A stretch of DNA of 64,000 nucleotides, from assembly GCF_014901205.1 (NCBI RefSeq), contig NZ_JACNMU010000011.1, positions 19,637 to 83,636 on the forward strand, read 5' to 3'. The stretch is from Meridianimarinicoccus sp. MJW13. GTDB lineage: Bacteria; Pseudomonadota; Alphaproteobacteria; Rhodobacterales; Rhodobacteraceae. Under the pieces are notes generated by a model. It saw nothing but the letters and a program-made list of their open reading frames with translations, ran no database searches and was not told where the DNA came from. Numbering within the stretch: the stretch's first letter is position 1; the number at the start of each line of letters is the position of its first letter. The position numbers and the translations under genes are program-made. Positions 18,284 to 27,700 of the stretch are shown here, one piece after another.

Positions 18284-19345
18284 CTATGCCATGTGGTCCA
18301 AACGTTCTTCCAGTTCTTTTACTCGTATTTCGAGAAGCTCAGCTGCTCGAGACAACCCAATCAACCCCTCGGAGAGGGCACGAAAACACAACCTTTGAAA
18401 ACGGTCCGGTTCTTCTCGTTCCCAAGGAATGGAATTCGGCTCCTCGAACGGCTCATCCCGCCAACCTCGTTGCTTATAGACCTTAAAGAGGCGCGCAAAT
18501 GTTGCCTGGTTGATGATCTCCAAATCCTTGCATCGATACGTCAGCGCCTGAATGCTAACGCCAAAACGATCCTTCAGACTAATGAGCTCACCAATGCTTA
18601 TGTCAGTTCTGCGGGCACCAATCTCCTGCCGAAGCACTTCTGCCGGAACGAGGAATGCGCCAGCAAATCGATTTGCGGCGCGTTCTGAATCGCACCCTTC
18701 GGCGACCCTAAGAACCATATGGCCCAGTTCGTGAGCCAAACTGAAGCGCTTCCGCTCAGACCAGGTCTTCTTCTTGATCATGATAACACGTGCGGAGTGA
18801 TGCTCTTTTCGACGGACTTTGGCCGCAAGGCCATCAATCCGATCAACGTCCAGAGACAACACCTTTATCCCGTGCTCCTCGAGGAGTTCGGCAAGCATTG
18901 GAATCGGGTCATGACCAAGCTGCCAAGATGCACGCATGTTGCGAGCCGCGTCCTCGGCATCACGAACATCGGTCACCCAGTAGGGCGCTTCATGCGGGGC
19001 ATCCCATTCCTGACTCGAAAGATTCAGCAAGCTTTCGACAGCCAGGTACTTTTCAACCATATTGAGCGTCTTGGCTTCGATCGTCGCGATCTCCTTGGCT
19101 GACGAACTGGCTGACTTGCGAAACTCAACGCCCTCCAACTCAAGCTCGTCATCGCTCAGCAGGAAATCAACAGAGACCTCGAGTGCTCGGGCAAGACTCA
19201 GCAGCACGCCCGATCCGGGCATGTCTTCATTGCGCTCGTACTTGCCTATGGCTTGAGCGGACACCTTGTTCTCCATGGCATCGGAAAGCGCACGGAGCGA
19301 AAGGCCAGATGCCGCCCGGGCTCCTTTAAGTCTCTTGCCAATCAT
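18284..19345 (-). CDS. XRE-family regulator fused to an ImmA/IrrE metallopeptidase
   Basis: 353 residues with GGGAGG 5 bases before the ATG. Residues 1-65 are an XRE helix-turn-helix (LKGARAASGLSLRALSDAM ... FLLSDDE). From about 150 on lies the peptidase M78 domain with the zinc motif HELGH at 205-209 and the downstream ERAANRFAGAFLVP helix. ImmA/IrrE peptidases cleave repressors after stress. In CBASS loci, CapH (HTH) and CapP (peptidase) do this as separate proteins. This single-chain version, placed divergent from CBASS genes, could sense damage and release repression by self-cleavage, or act as antitoxin to the PIN protein. Both are inference. Confidence 0.88.
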   Translation of the reverse strand: MIGKRLKGARAASGLSLRALSDAMENKVSAQAIGKYERNEDMPGSGVLLSLARALEVSVDFLLSDDELELEGVEFRKSASSSAKEIATIEAKTLNMVEKYLAVESLLNLSSQEWDAPHEAPYWVTDVRDAEDAARNMRASWQLGHDPIPMLAELLEEHGIKVLSLDVDRIDGLAAKVRRKEHHSARVIMIKKKTWSERKRFSLAHELGHMVLRVAEGCDSERAANRFAGAFLVPAEVLRQEIGARRTDISIGELISLKDRFGVSIQALTYRCKDLEIINQATFARLFKVYKQRGWRDEPFEEPNSIPWEREEPDRFQRLCFRALSEGLIGLSRAAELLEIRVKELEERLDHMA

Positions 19346-19363
19346 AACGTCCTCCCAGTGGGT

Positions 19364-19475
19364 GGTTTACACTTCACCCATATGATTGATATTTTGTAAA
19401 CTACAACGCTTGAAAGCGCGGCTTTTTGTCCCTACTTTGTAACACGAGGCCAAAAGGAAGGCAAATTTGTAAACC
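19364..19475. promoter_or_regulatory. repeated TGTAAAC sites between XRE-peptidase and CBASS
   Basis: GGTTTACA at 19364-19371 is the exact reverse complement of TGTAAACC at 19468-19475. A further TTTGTAAAC lies at 19393-19401 and a weaker TTTGTAACA at about 19436. Three to four copies of one motif in the gap between a divergent XRE regulator and its neighbour strongly suggest the operators of that regulator, controlling both directions. Confidence 0.55.
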
Positions 19476-19526
19476 GCCCAATCGCCCCAAGAGGCGCTAG
19501 ACAGGCAACGAAGCGAGGAAGCAGCC

Positions 19527-19634
19527 ATGAACATACCGTTTACGGGCGAGCTGACACCAAGGTTTCAGAGCATCGTAGGACTGCCTGATAATGGGCTGGT
19601 TGATCCAGTCTTAGAAAAGCTAGGTGCATCATGA
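19527..19634 (+). CDS. 35-residue ORF coupled to the CBASS phospholipase
   Basis: ATG at 19527 with AGGAAG upstream; 35 codons (MNIPFTGELTPRFQSIVG..., ending EKLGAS), and a TGA that overlaps the next ATG as ATGA. Such coupling is the same as between the downstream CBASS genes, so I regard it as a translated leader or small subunit. It has no membrane span and no recognised motif. It could regulate entry of ribosomes into the phospholipase gene or be a small inhibitor of it. It was too short for a routine gene call. Confidence 0.55.
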   Translation: MNIPFTGELTPRFQSIVGLPDNGLVDPVLEKLGAS

Positions 19635-20617
19635 GACGCATCCTAAGCATCGATGGTGGCGGCATCAAAGGCACCCAACCCGCGGCTTTCCTGGCGGGTT
19701 TGGAAGAAGATCTTGATGAGCCGATTGGCCGCTACTTCGACCTGATTGCGGGAACGTCAACCGGGGGTATTCTCGCGATCGGCCTTGCCCTCGGCATCCC
19801 GGCCAAAACCCTCCTCGAACTCTACGAAAATCGCGGGCCGACGATTTTCGGGCAAGCGGGGGACAACAGCTGGTTCGGGCGAAAGGCTCGGGACGCGCGT
19901 GCCGCCTTGCGTCACCTGGTCAAGCCGAAGCACGATGCATCGACGCTTCGGGACGAACTCCATGCCGTCCTTGGCGACAAGCTCATCGGCGAAGCTGAGA
20001 CCCGGTTGCTGATCCCGGCCTGGGATGCCGACCAGCGCAGCGTCTACATCTACAAGACGTCGCATCATCCGCGGCTCACTAAGGATTACCGGAAGCCGGC
20101 CCTCGACGCCGCGATGGCGACGTCGGCCGCTCCGACCTATTTCGCGCGCCACAAGACGGTGGATGATGTCGGGCTTCTCGATGGCGGCACCTGGTGCAAC
20201 AATCCGGTGGGCGTCGCGACCGTCGAGGCGATCTCGATGCTTGGCTGGTCTCCGCAGGACCTGCACATCCTGAGCCTCGGCTGTGTCGACGAGGTCTACA
20301 TGCTGCCTGAATCCCCCGGCAAGGCCGGTCTCGGGTTGAAGGCCCTCAGTCTTTTCATGGACGGGCAATCCCGTGGAGCGCTCGGCATTGCCCGTCATCT
20401 GACAGGCGATCCGCACGACCGGACGGCTGTTCACCGGTATTCGCCGAGCGTGCCGGAGGGTTTCTTTTCCCTCGACGACACCACCAAGATCCAGAGGCTC
20501 AAGGGGCTTGGCGCCTCGAGTGCCCGGCACGCGAGCCCCACACTGACCCCCATCTTCTTCCAGCAACCTGCCGAGCCGTTCGTGCCCGTGCATCAACTCG
20601 AACGGAACGCGGCATGA
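19631..20617 (+). CDS. capV: CBASS effector, patatin-like phospholipase CapV
   Basis: 328 residues. Patatin features: oxyanion loop DGGGIKG (8-14), nucleophile elbow GTSTGG with Ser43, and the second dyad residue Asp184 in LLDGG. In CBASS, CapV is switched on by a cyclic dinucleotide and degrades membrane phospholipids, killing the infected cell. The start overlaps the small leader ORF and the stop overlaps the CD-NTase start (ATGA both times). Confidence 0.93.
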   Translation: MRRILSIDGGGIKGTQPAAFLAGLEEDLDEPIGRYFDLIAGTSTGGILAIGLALGIPAKTLLELYENRGPTIFGQAGDNSWFGRKARDARAALRHLVKPKHDASTLRDELHAVLGDKLIGEAETRLLIPAWDADQRSVYIYKTSHHPRLTKDYRKPALDAAMATSAAPTYFARHKTVDDVGLLDGGTWCNNPVGVATVEAISMLGWSPQDLHILSLGCVDEVYMLPESPGKAGLGLKALSLFMDGQSRGALGIARHLTGDPHDRTAVHRYSPSVPEGFFSLDDTTKIQRLKGLGASSARHASPTLTPIFFQQPAEPFVPVHQLERNAA

Positions 20618-21813
20618 ACCAAATCTTCTCGCACCCACTCACCGATACCGCCATTCAGCGGCGGGCGCAGGTCTTCACGATCCTCGAAGAAATCTGCCAG
20701 GAGCTGGAATGGACCCAGACCCAGTTCGAGAAGGCCCGTACCAGTTACGAAGCCGTCGCAGACTGGTTGGCCGGATCGAGCGACCCGATGCTTGCTTCCC
20801 TCCATGTCTACCTGCACGGCTCTGGCGCACTCGGCACCTCGATCAAACCAATCGGACGCGACGAGTTCGATGTCGACCTGATTAGCTTCATCCTCGGCCT
20901 TGGCCCGGAAATCGCACCGGCACGCCTGAAGGCTGCGATCGGCAAGCGCCTGCGCGAACACGCCTACTATGCTTCTATCCTGGAAGAAAAGAAGCGCTGC
21001 TGGCGCCTGAACTACGCCGGCGATTTTCACCTCGACATCTCGCCGACCATTGCCAATCCGAACTGCGTGAACGGCGGTGAGCTGGTGCCAGATCGCAAGC
21101 TGCGGGATTGGCACGCGACGAATCCTCGGGCCTATCGGGCCCTCTTCGACGAGCGGGCGGCCCTGGTTCCGAGGATGACGCAGTCGGTCATGGCGGCGCA
21201 GCGCGATGCGGCCACGACCGAGCCCTTCCCGGTGCGCCAGTCGGTCAAAGGCATTCTGCGGCGGACCGTGCAGCTCCTGAAGCGTCACCGGGATCTGGAA
21301 TTCCTGCATGTGCAGGAAGAAATTGCGCCGATCTCGATCATCATCACGACCCTGGCAATGCGATCCTATGAGATGTGCGTCAGGCGTCACGTTTTCGCGG
21401 ACGAACTTCAGGTTCTGATCGACACGATCCGCCTGATGCCGGTTTTCATCGAGCGGCCCCTGGTCAATGGTCGCCAGATTTACGCGGTCTGGAACGAGAC
21501 CACCGTAGGCGAAAATTTTGCCGAGCGATGGAATGAAGAACCGGCGCGGGTGGAGGCCTTCTACAAGTGGCACAGCAAGGCGCTTGCGGATTTCGAGTCC
21601 CTGCGTGATCTCGTTGGCCTCGATGCGATTGTAGGCTCCATGAAGGACAGCCTGGGCGAAAAACTTGTTGCCCGGACCATGAACCGGCGGATGGATACAC
21701 TGAACGAGGGGCGGAAGACGGGGGCACTCCTGCTTGGTGCGGGTGTTGGCTTGACCACCCAAAAATCGGCCGCTTCGACGCCCGTTCTCAAGAACGAGTT
21801 TTTCGGGGACTAG
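20614..21813 (+). CDS. CBASS cyclic-nucleotide synthase (CD-NTase)
   Basis: 399 residues. Nucleotidyltransferase motif HGSGALGTSIKPI (68-80) is followed by Asp86-x-Asp88 in EFDVDLI and the third carboxylate Asp141 in FHLDISP. This is the cGAS/DncV-like enzyme that makes the messenger activating the phospholipase. The C-terminus ends NEFFGD, with Gly as the penultimate residue, which matters if the neighbouring E2-like protein conjugates the synthase by its tail. I cannot assign the clade or product with certainty. Confidence 0.92.
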   Translation: MNQIFSHPLTDTAIQRRAQVFTILEEICQELEWTQTQFEKARTSYEAVADWLAGSSDPMLASLHVYLHGSGALGTSIKPIGRDEFDVDLISFILGLGPEIAPARLKAAIGKRLREHAYYASILEEKKRCWRLNYAGDFHLDISPTIANPNCVNGGELVPDRKLRDWHATNPRAYRALFDERAALVPRMTQSVMAAQRDAATTEPFPVRQSVKGILRRTVQLLKRHRDLEFLHVQEEIAPISIIITTLAMRSYEMCVRRHVFADELQVLIDTIRLMPVFIERPLVNGRQIYAVWNETTVGENFAERWNEEPARVEAFYKWHSKALADFESLRDLVGLDAIVGSMKDSLGEKLVARTMNRRMDTLNEGRKTGALLLGAGVGLTTQKSAASTPVLKNEFFGD

Positions 21814-21818
21814 GCGCG

Positions 21819-22295
21819 ATGGCGGGATCGACCACAAGAAACCGGCTGACACTGCCCCAGCAGTACCTGTTCCTGCAGAAGTCCAAGACAGTAGCCGGCG
21901 AGGGGGTGCTCGGTCCGCGCCGGTTGGAGTGGCATTTTCACGCACAACCTACGCCGCTTTCTCGGACGTATCAGATCACCCTTGTCCTGGAGAGGGACGG
22001 AACGCCGGACGTTCGGGTTGTAGATCCTGACTTGAGGTTGCTCGCCGGTGAACGCGACCTGCCACATATCTACCATGACCCTGATCGGCTCTGTCTCTAT
22101 CTGCCCGGAACCGGACAATGGGACGCCGGCAAGCGTCTGGACCTCACCATTATCCCCTGGACCCACCTCTGGCTGATCTATTTCGAGGAATGGCTTGCAT
22201 CGGACGAATGGAAGGGCGGAGGGAAGCACCCTGGAGAGGATGACCCAAACGAGGGCAACCGTGCGTTGAGGCGCAGCCTTCAACGACAACGCTAA
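21819..22295 (+). CDS. E2-like CBASS accessory protein (short type II CBASS)
   Basis: 158 residues, starting 5 bp after the CD-NTase stop. The order LPHIYHDPDRLCLYLPG ... IIPWTHLWLIYFEEWLASDEW ... GGGKHP matches the stand-alone E2-like proteins of short type II CBASS. Cys92 is the only cysteine in the protein and sits where the E2 catalytic cysteine is expected. No E1 or JAB-peptidase gene follows, as is normal for the short type. Its role is to prime or restrain the CD-NTase through its C-terminus. Confidence 0.82.
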   Translation: MAGSTTRNRLTLPQQYLFLQKSKTVAGEGVLGPRRLEWHFHAQPTPLSRTYQITLVLERDGTPDVRVVDPDLRLLAGERDLPHIYHDPDRLCLYLPGTGQWDAGKRLDLTIIPWTHLWLIYFEEWLASDEWKGGGKHPGEDDPNEGNRALRRSLQRQR

Positions 22296-22463
22296 AATCC
22301 GCTGTTAATCTCATTGTATGATGTGAACCGAGTTGGAACCGAGTGACTGTGGCGGATGGTCGTTTTAGACGTGAGGCAACGGCGGCGCATAATCCTGAGA
22401 ACCACAGTAGGGCGGTTCGGCACTCAACAAACTCAAGTGCGTATCTACACCCTGTCAGCACAG
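22296..22463. other. gap after CBASS, nothing recognised
   Basis: About 170 bp with no supported gene. GAACCGAGT occurs twice close together (22325-22345). It may be the boundary scar of the CBASS cassette, but no attachment site or inverted repeat could be shown. Confidence 0.3.
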
Positions 22464-22494
22464 AAAAAGGGGAACCGTGATCCCACGGCTCCCC
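22464..22494 (-). terminator. Rho-independent terminator of the DUF736 gene
   Basis: Leftward stem GGGGAGCCGTG / CACGGTTCCCC (22484-22494, 22469-22479; one mismatch) followed directly by TTTTT (22468-22464). It lies 33 bp past the stop. Confidence 0.85.
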
Positions 22495-22527
22495 GTTCGG
22501 TTCAGATCGTCTCCCCCCGCGCGCCGA

Positions 22528-23256
22528 TTAGGCGACCAAGGAGAGCCCCGCGCCCGCGTCCTGCGGTTGCTCACCGCTGTCGATGAACGGGATGATCGAG
22601 AAAGTCTGCCCGCCGCGCTGTTCTTCGTTCTGCACGGCGTTCACGCGCAGGTCACCGTCGGGCGTGTTGATCAGCAGCGACAGGTAGTCATTGCCAGTGC
22701 GGCTGCTTCTCGCCATCCAGGCTGAGCCGACGCGGATTGGCGTGCCCCGGGGCGAGCTGACCTCGATCCGGTAGTCGGGGTGGGTCTCCTCGGTCTTGTA
22801 GCTGTTCTCGATCAGCATGAACTCCAGATCGAACATCATGTTGGCGATGTAGCCGGTGAAGGCGTTGTCGGCGTCCATGGCGGTAAGCTCGCCTGAGATC
22901 GAGCCGGATTTTATCAGGCCGTTCGAGACCAGAGGGATGATCTCGAACGCGCCACTCTGGGCCGTGCGCGCCTCTTTCGTCTGCACCGCGTTGACCCGGA
23001 AGGGGCCGAGGCCGACATCGATCTGCATCGAGATGTAGGGGTTGCCGCTGGTATTGCCGGTTTCGTTCCAGGCCGTGCCGATGCGCACCTTGCGACCGGA
23101 CTTGTTGATCGCCGTCACGTCATAATCCGGGCTGCGCGCGGACATCTTGGCCCGTGCCTCAAGCTGGATGGCGATGTCAAATCGCGTCGAGTGAATCATG
23201 CCGGTGTATTCGGCGGCGGCGGTCTCGACATTGCGGGTGAGGGTTCCTGCGAACAT
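22528..23256 (-). CDS. tandem DUF736 protein
   Basis: 242 residues from the ATG at 23256 (MFAGTLTRNVE), preceded by AAGGAA 8 bases upstream. It holds two copies of the DUF736 fold: GRKVRIGTAWNETGNTSGNP (first copy, about 75) and GTPIRVGSAWMARSSRTGND (second copy, about 190), each followed by a strand and RVNAVQ. Most DUF736 proteins have one copy of about 100 residues, so this is a fused duplication. They are typical of alphaproteobacterial plasmid leading regions; function unknown. Confidence 0.82.
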   Translation of the reverse strand: MFAGTLTRNVETAAAEYTGMIHSTRFDIAIQLEARAKMSARSPDYDVTAINKSGRKVRIGTAWNETGNTSGNPYISMQIDVGLGPFRVNAVQTKEARTAQSGAFEIIPLVSNGLIKSGSISGELTAMDADNAFTGYIANMMFDLEFMLIENSYKTEETHPDYRIEVSSPRGTPIRVGSAWMARSSRTGNDYLSLLINTPDGDLRVNAVQNEEQRGGQTFSIIPFIDSGEQPQDAGAGLSLVA

Positions 23257-23381
23257 GGGATAGTTCCTTCTTGGATTGGCCGGTGCCTGACGTTCTTGCC
23301 AGCGCATCCGGGATTGCTTTCTCGACCCCTCCTGGGATCACAAACCAGAAAGCTTGCTTTCCTTTCAGCCCCGCCCACGGG

Positions 23382-23684
23382 TCAGAGCTGCCGTCCGACT
23401 GGGAATACCCCCGCGCCTTCGGGTGCTGCGCCCCTCCCCTGCCCATCTGGTCTTGATTGGCGGCCCAGATTTTCTGCGGCGACCTTCGGTTGCGCGATGA
23501 AGAACTCCGCCTCTTTTCCGTTCAACCGGTGCCCGCCCCGGTCGGTCAGGCCGATGCAGCTGCCGTTCGGCAGATAGGTGATGAGGTACTGACCGAGCCG
23601 GTCTTTGTGTACAACGTAGCCGGTATTGGCCCAATGCACGGTCTGGCCGGCATCGACGGCCGCCTTGATGTCTTCGAGTGTCAT
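23382..23684 (-). CDS. small plasmid protein, unknown function
   Basis: 100 residues from the ATG at 23684 with a near-perfect GAGGAGG 5 bases upstream. The first 65 residues look folded (MTLEDIKAAVDAGQTVHWAN ... YLITYLPNGSCIGLTDRGGH). The tail is glycine/arginine rich and low in complexity. I do not recognise a family beyond similarity in style to other plasmid backbone proteins. Confidence 0.7.
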   Translation of the reverse strand: MTLEDIKAAVDAGQTVHWANTGYVVHKDRLGQYLITYLPNGSCIGLTDRGGHRLNGKEAEFFIAQPKVAAENLGRQSRPDGQGRGAAPEGAGVFPVGRQL

Positions 23685-23784
23685 GCGAACCTCCTCAAGA
23701 AGAATGGTGGGTAAACGCCGCAAGAAGCTCGATCTTCCGACCGGGCTTCTATGCAGCATTCGTTTGGCAAACGACCGAGAGCTG

Positions 23785-24246
23785 TCAGGCACCTTGCATG
23801 GCTTGCGTCGCGCGCGCCGCCATCCAATCCTTCAGGCCAAGAACCGTTCGTCCGGCGGCGACCTCGGAGGCCCAGGCAATCCTTGGATCGCCGCAGGGCT
23901 CCCCGCTGACGTGCTGCTCGATATGGCCATTGGCCATCCATGGCTCAGGCTGTATGCGTCGCAGCCAGTCCGCCATACTCGGGATACAGCCTTGGCAGTC
24001 TTCACGGATATGCTGCTCGCCGATCCAGCGCACGGGGATGTCCCGACCTGCGCTATTGGTCAGGGTCAGACCGAAGACACGTTCAGCATCGAACAGGCCT
24101 TGGGTATGGTGGCGCAAGGCCCGGTGCGTGAAAAGCGCGAGGTGCTCTTTCGAGGCGTCAAACCAATCGTGGACGGCCTGATAGTCAGACGGCACCCCGC
24201 CGAACTTCCGGGCAGAGCTTTCGGCATGATGAAGCGGATGGGCCAT
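23785..24246 (-). CDS. DUF6915-type plasmid protein
   Basis: 153 residues from the ATG at 24246, one base after the stop of the preceding gene. It begins MAHPLHHAESSARKFGGVPS, a characteristic start of this plasmid family, and contains several His and Trp residues (HDWFDASKEHLALFTHRALRHHTQG) that could bind metal. Cotranscribed with the DUF6878 gene. Function unknown. Confidence 0.72.
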   Translation of the reverse strand: MAHPLHHAESSARKFGGVPSDYQAVHDWFDASKEHLALFTHRALRHHTQGLFDAERVFGLTLTNSAGRDIPVRWIGEQHIREDCQGCIPSMADWLRRIQPEPWMANGHIEQHVSGEPCGDPRIAWASEVAAGRTVLGLKDWMAARATQAMQGA

Positions 24247-24247
24247 C

Positions 24248-24634
24248 TCAAAGCCCCTCGTCATAGCTGTGCGAGCATTCGACATAGCGGTCGGCGTGAT
24301 CGAGGGTGATGCTGTCTGCTGCAATGTCCCAGGTCAGCGTGCCGTAGCCACCCTCGTTGTTCTCGAACCCCGGATGATGGTGATAGGCGAGTGACCAGGC
24401 GAAATCGCCCACGGCGGTGACAAGCGCTTCCGGCAGTTTGACCTCCGCAGGCTGCACATTCACGTCCTCGACATTGCCAGAGTCGCCATAGCCTTCGTAT
24501 TCGGCGGTGACCTCGTTGATGCCAAGCGCGCGCAATTGCGCGATCAGTTCCGCTCGGGTTGCTTTCAGGGTGGTTTCGCGCTCGGCGCGCCACTGAGCCG
24601 CCATTGCGGCATAGTCGATCTGGGGATTGGTCAT
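24248..24634 (-). CDS. DUF6878-type plasmid protein
   Basis: 128 residues from the ATG at 24634, with AGAGGA upstream. An N-terminal helix (MAAQWRAERETTLKATRAEL) precedes a beta-rich acidic domain with AYHHHPGFENNEGGYGTLTW. It resembles DUF6878 proteins found beside DUF6915 on rhodobacteral plasmids. Function unknown. Confidence 0.68.
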   Translation of the reverse strand: MTNPQIDYAAMAAQWRAERETTLKATRAELIAQLRALGINEVTAEYEGYGDSGNVEDVNVQPAEVKLPEALVTAVGDFAWSLAYHHHPGFENNEGGYGTLTWDIAADSITLDHADRYVECSHSYDEGL

Positions 24635-24753
24635 GGGTCTGTCCTCTTGTCTGCAATTGGGGGGCCGGGCGTGGCATTCGCTCACGCGCCCGGAACGCGC
24701 AGACCGGTCAAATCCCGATCCGCGACGCCCCACCCAAAGCCTGCTTTGGCTTT

Positions 24754-27700
24754 TCAGGCGGCTTGGTCTGCCGTGATGGCAGGCCTCTGCCCCACGATCC
24801 GGGCCAGAATGCTTCCCGTCTCGATCCCGTCCCCATGCGGCAGGAACACCCGTAGCTGGAAAGCGATGATCTCGGTGAAGCAGCCGAGGGCCTTGAGACC
24901 CTCAATCATGCCCCGATCCGCACCAGAGAGCTCGAGGCGCATCTCGCCTGCGACCCGGCGACGGGTCAGCGTCAGACCTCGGCCCAGATCGACCGGCGCG
25001 GTGGTGCCGAGGGCGGCAGTCAGCATCTCCTGCGGCGTTTGCGGGTCGGAGACGAGGAAGCGGGCGCGGAGCGCGGCCGCCCCTTCTTCGCTCAACGTGC
25101 GCCCGATCATCGCGGTCGCCCCGTCGGGCGTGCCCCGGTAGATGCGCTCATTGGTGGTCGGAATGTCCTTCCAGATCGGCAACAGCAGCCCGGTCAGCAG
25201 GTAGAGCTTGGTCGTGGTGGTTTTTGGCAGGGACGCAGCCTCGGCATCCCAAAGCCCTGCAAACTCGGGCCTGCCGATCTCTTCCCAGGCCGAGGACGCG
25301 AACCGCGTTTCCTCCAGATAGCTCGACCCGTTGGGCCGCACTGTCTTGCGCATGAGCGTGACGATGTCCTCGTCATACATCTGCATGGGGCGCGCCGAGA
25401 TGAGCGCCGCGCGGCCGGAGGCGCGATTGACCATGGGGAGCTTGTCGGGATTGCGCGACAGGGCGTCATCCGCTGACAGCACATGGACCGGGTCGGTGAC
25501 CTCCAGTCCGATGATGCGCGTCACGGCGCCGGATTTCGGGCAGGTCCAGAGATCCTCGGTCGAGACCTGCTCGATCCTTTCGCCGCGTAGGGTTTCCACG
25601 CCGAGATCGAGCGTGCCCGCCGCGCGCGCCCGTTCAGTCTGATCGGCAATCCGGCGCATGAACTCGGCAAAGAGCGCGTTCTGCATGTGGATGGGCAGGG
25701 CCAGCACCCGGTTCAGAAACCGCTGGATCGGGGGAAGCTCCTCGAGAAGCACCCCGTCCTTGTCGATCAGTCGCAGGGCTGTCCAGTCGGTGAAGCTCTC
25801 GTAGCTCATCGCCTCAGCGCGCCCGGCGGCAAGATCGGCGAAATACCCACGCAGCGCCGCCCGCGCGATCGGGCTTTCGAGATTGTCCTCCTCCCGGAAC
25901 ATGCCCTGCGAGCCGGTCTCGCGCTGACCCTTCGTCAGGGCCCCCAGCTGGTCGAGGCGCTTGGCGATCGTCGAGGTGAAGCGCTTCTCGCCATGCACAT
26001 CGGAGGTGCAGACCCGGAAGAAGGGCGCGCTGACCTGGGCCGAACGGTGTGTACGGCCGAGCCCCTGAATGGCCGCATCGGCACGCCAGCCGGGCTCCAG
26101 AAGGTAGTGTCGGCGTCGTTTCTGGTTCTTCGCCGTTTGGGCCGCATGGTAAGATCGGCCCGTCCCGCCCGCGTCAGAAAAGATCAGGATATTCTTGTCA
26201 CCGTCCATGAAGGCTTGGGTCTCGGAAGAATTGCTGCTGGCGGCGCGTTTCTCGATGAAGAGATGGCCGTCTTCGGCCTTGAGGGGCCGGATGGACCGCC
26301 CCGTGACTTCTGCGACGGCCTCGTCGCCAAAGGCCCAGAGGATCTGATCGAGCGCCGAGGGAATCGGCGCCAGCGTCATCAACTCCATCATGGCGGCATC
26401 GCGCAGGGAGAGCGCCTCGCGCGAGACAACCAGCGCGCCAGTCTCATCGCGGAGCGGCTCGGTAACCATGTTTCCGTCGATCTCGACCAGCTTTTGCGCA
26501 TGAATCGGGAAGGCCTGTTCGAGGTATCCCAGCACGTAGTCGCGCGGCGTTAGCGCGCCCTCGACGAGTTCATCCTCCGGGTCCATTGTCTCAAGTCGGC
26601 GTTTCAGCAGGCTCTCACCCGTCGAGACCACCTGGATGACGCAAGCCTTGCCCGCCGCCAGATCCTCCTCGATGGCGCGGATGATGGTCGGGGCCTTCAT
26701 GCCCATCAGGAGATGGTTGAAGAAGCGCTGCTTCGTGCTTTCGAAGCGGGACTTGGCCGAGGCGCGTGCGGCCGAGGCATTAGTCTCTCCCGAGGCGTCG
26801 TTGACGCCGGTCGCTGTCAGCGCGGCCTCGAGATTGTGGTGGATCGTGCGAAAGGCTCCCGCATAGGCGTCGTAGATCTCGATCTGGGCCGGGGTGAGCG
26901 CGTGTTCGAGCACGTCATATTCCACGCCATCGAAGCTGAGGGCGCGGGCCGTGTAGAGGCCGAGCGTCTTGAGATCACGCGCGACCACCTCCATGGCAGC
27001 CACGCCGCCGGCTTCCATCGCTGAAACGAAACTCTCGCGGCTCGGGAAGGGGTATTCGGGGCCTTGTCCCCAGAGACCGAGACGCGCGGCATAGGCCAGG
27101 TTGTGCACGCTCGTGGCGCCCGTGGCCGAGATATAGAAGACGCGAGCGCGGGGTGCTGCCAGTTGCAGCCGGAGGCCTGCAAGGCCCTGCTGGGAGGGTT
27201 TGACCCCCCTGCCCTGCTCGGACCCTGCCGCGTTCTGCATGGCATGGGCTTCATCAAAAGCCAGCACGCCTTCAAAGTCTCCGCCCATCCAATCGAGGAT
27301 CTGGCTCAGTCGCGTGGTGCCGCATTTGCCCGCGGACCGCAGCGTGGCGTAGGTCACAAAGAGGATGCCGTCGCCCATCGGGATGGGCTGGTCCGGTTTC
27401 CATTTGGAGAGCGGCTGGATGTCGGCGGGCGAGCCGCCAAGATCGGTCCAGTCGCGGGTGGCGTCCTCGATGAGCGTGGCGGATTTGGAGACCCAGATCG
27501 CCTTTCTGCGCCCGGCAAGCCAGTTCACAAGGATGAGACCCGCGCATTCGCGCCCCTTGCCGCAGCCAGTGCCGTCGCCGAGGAAGTAACCGAGGCGATA
27601 GGCCCGGGCTTTAGGGTCATCATCAGCGCGCGTCAGCTTGGTCTGGTCGTCATCTAGGCGCATCCGCCCCGGCAGGTCGCGCCCATGGGCATCGTGTGCC

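Noticed and set aside
20593..21945. 450-codon minus-strand frame opposite the CD-NTase
   Set aside because: It is a shadow of a strongly conserved gene and shows no family features.
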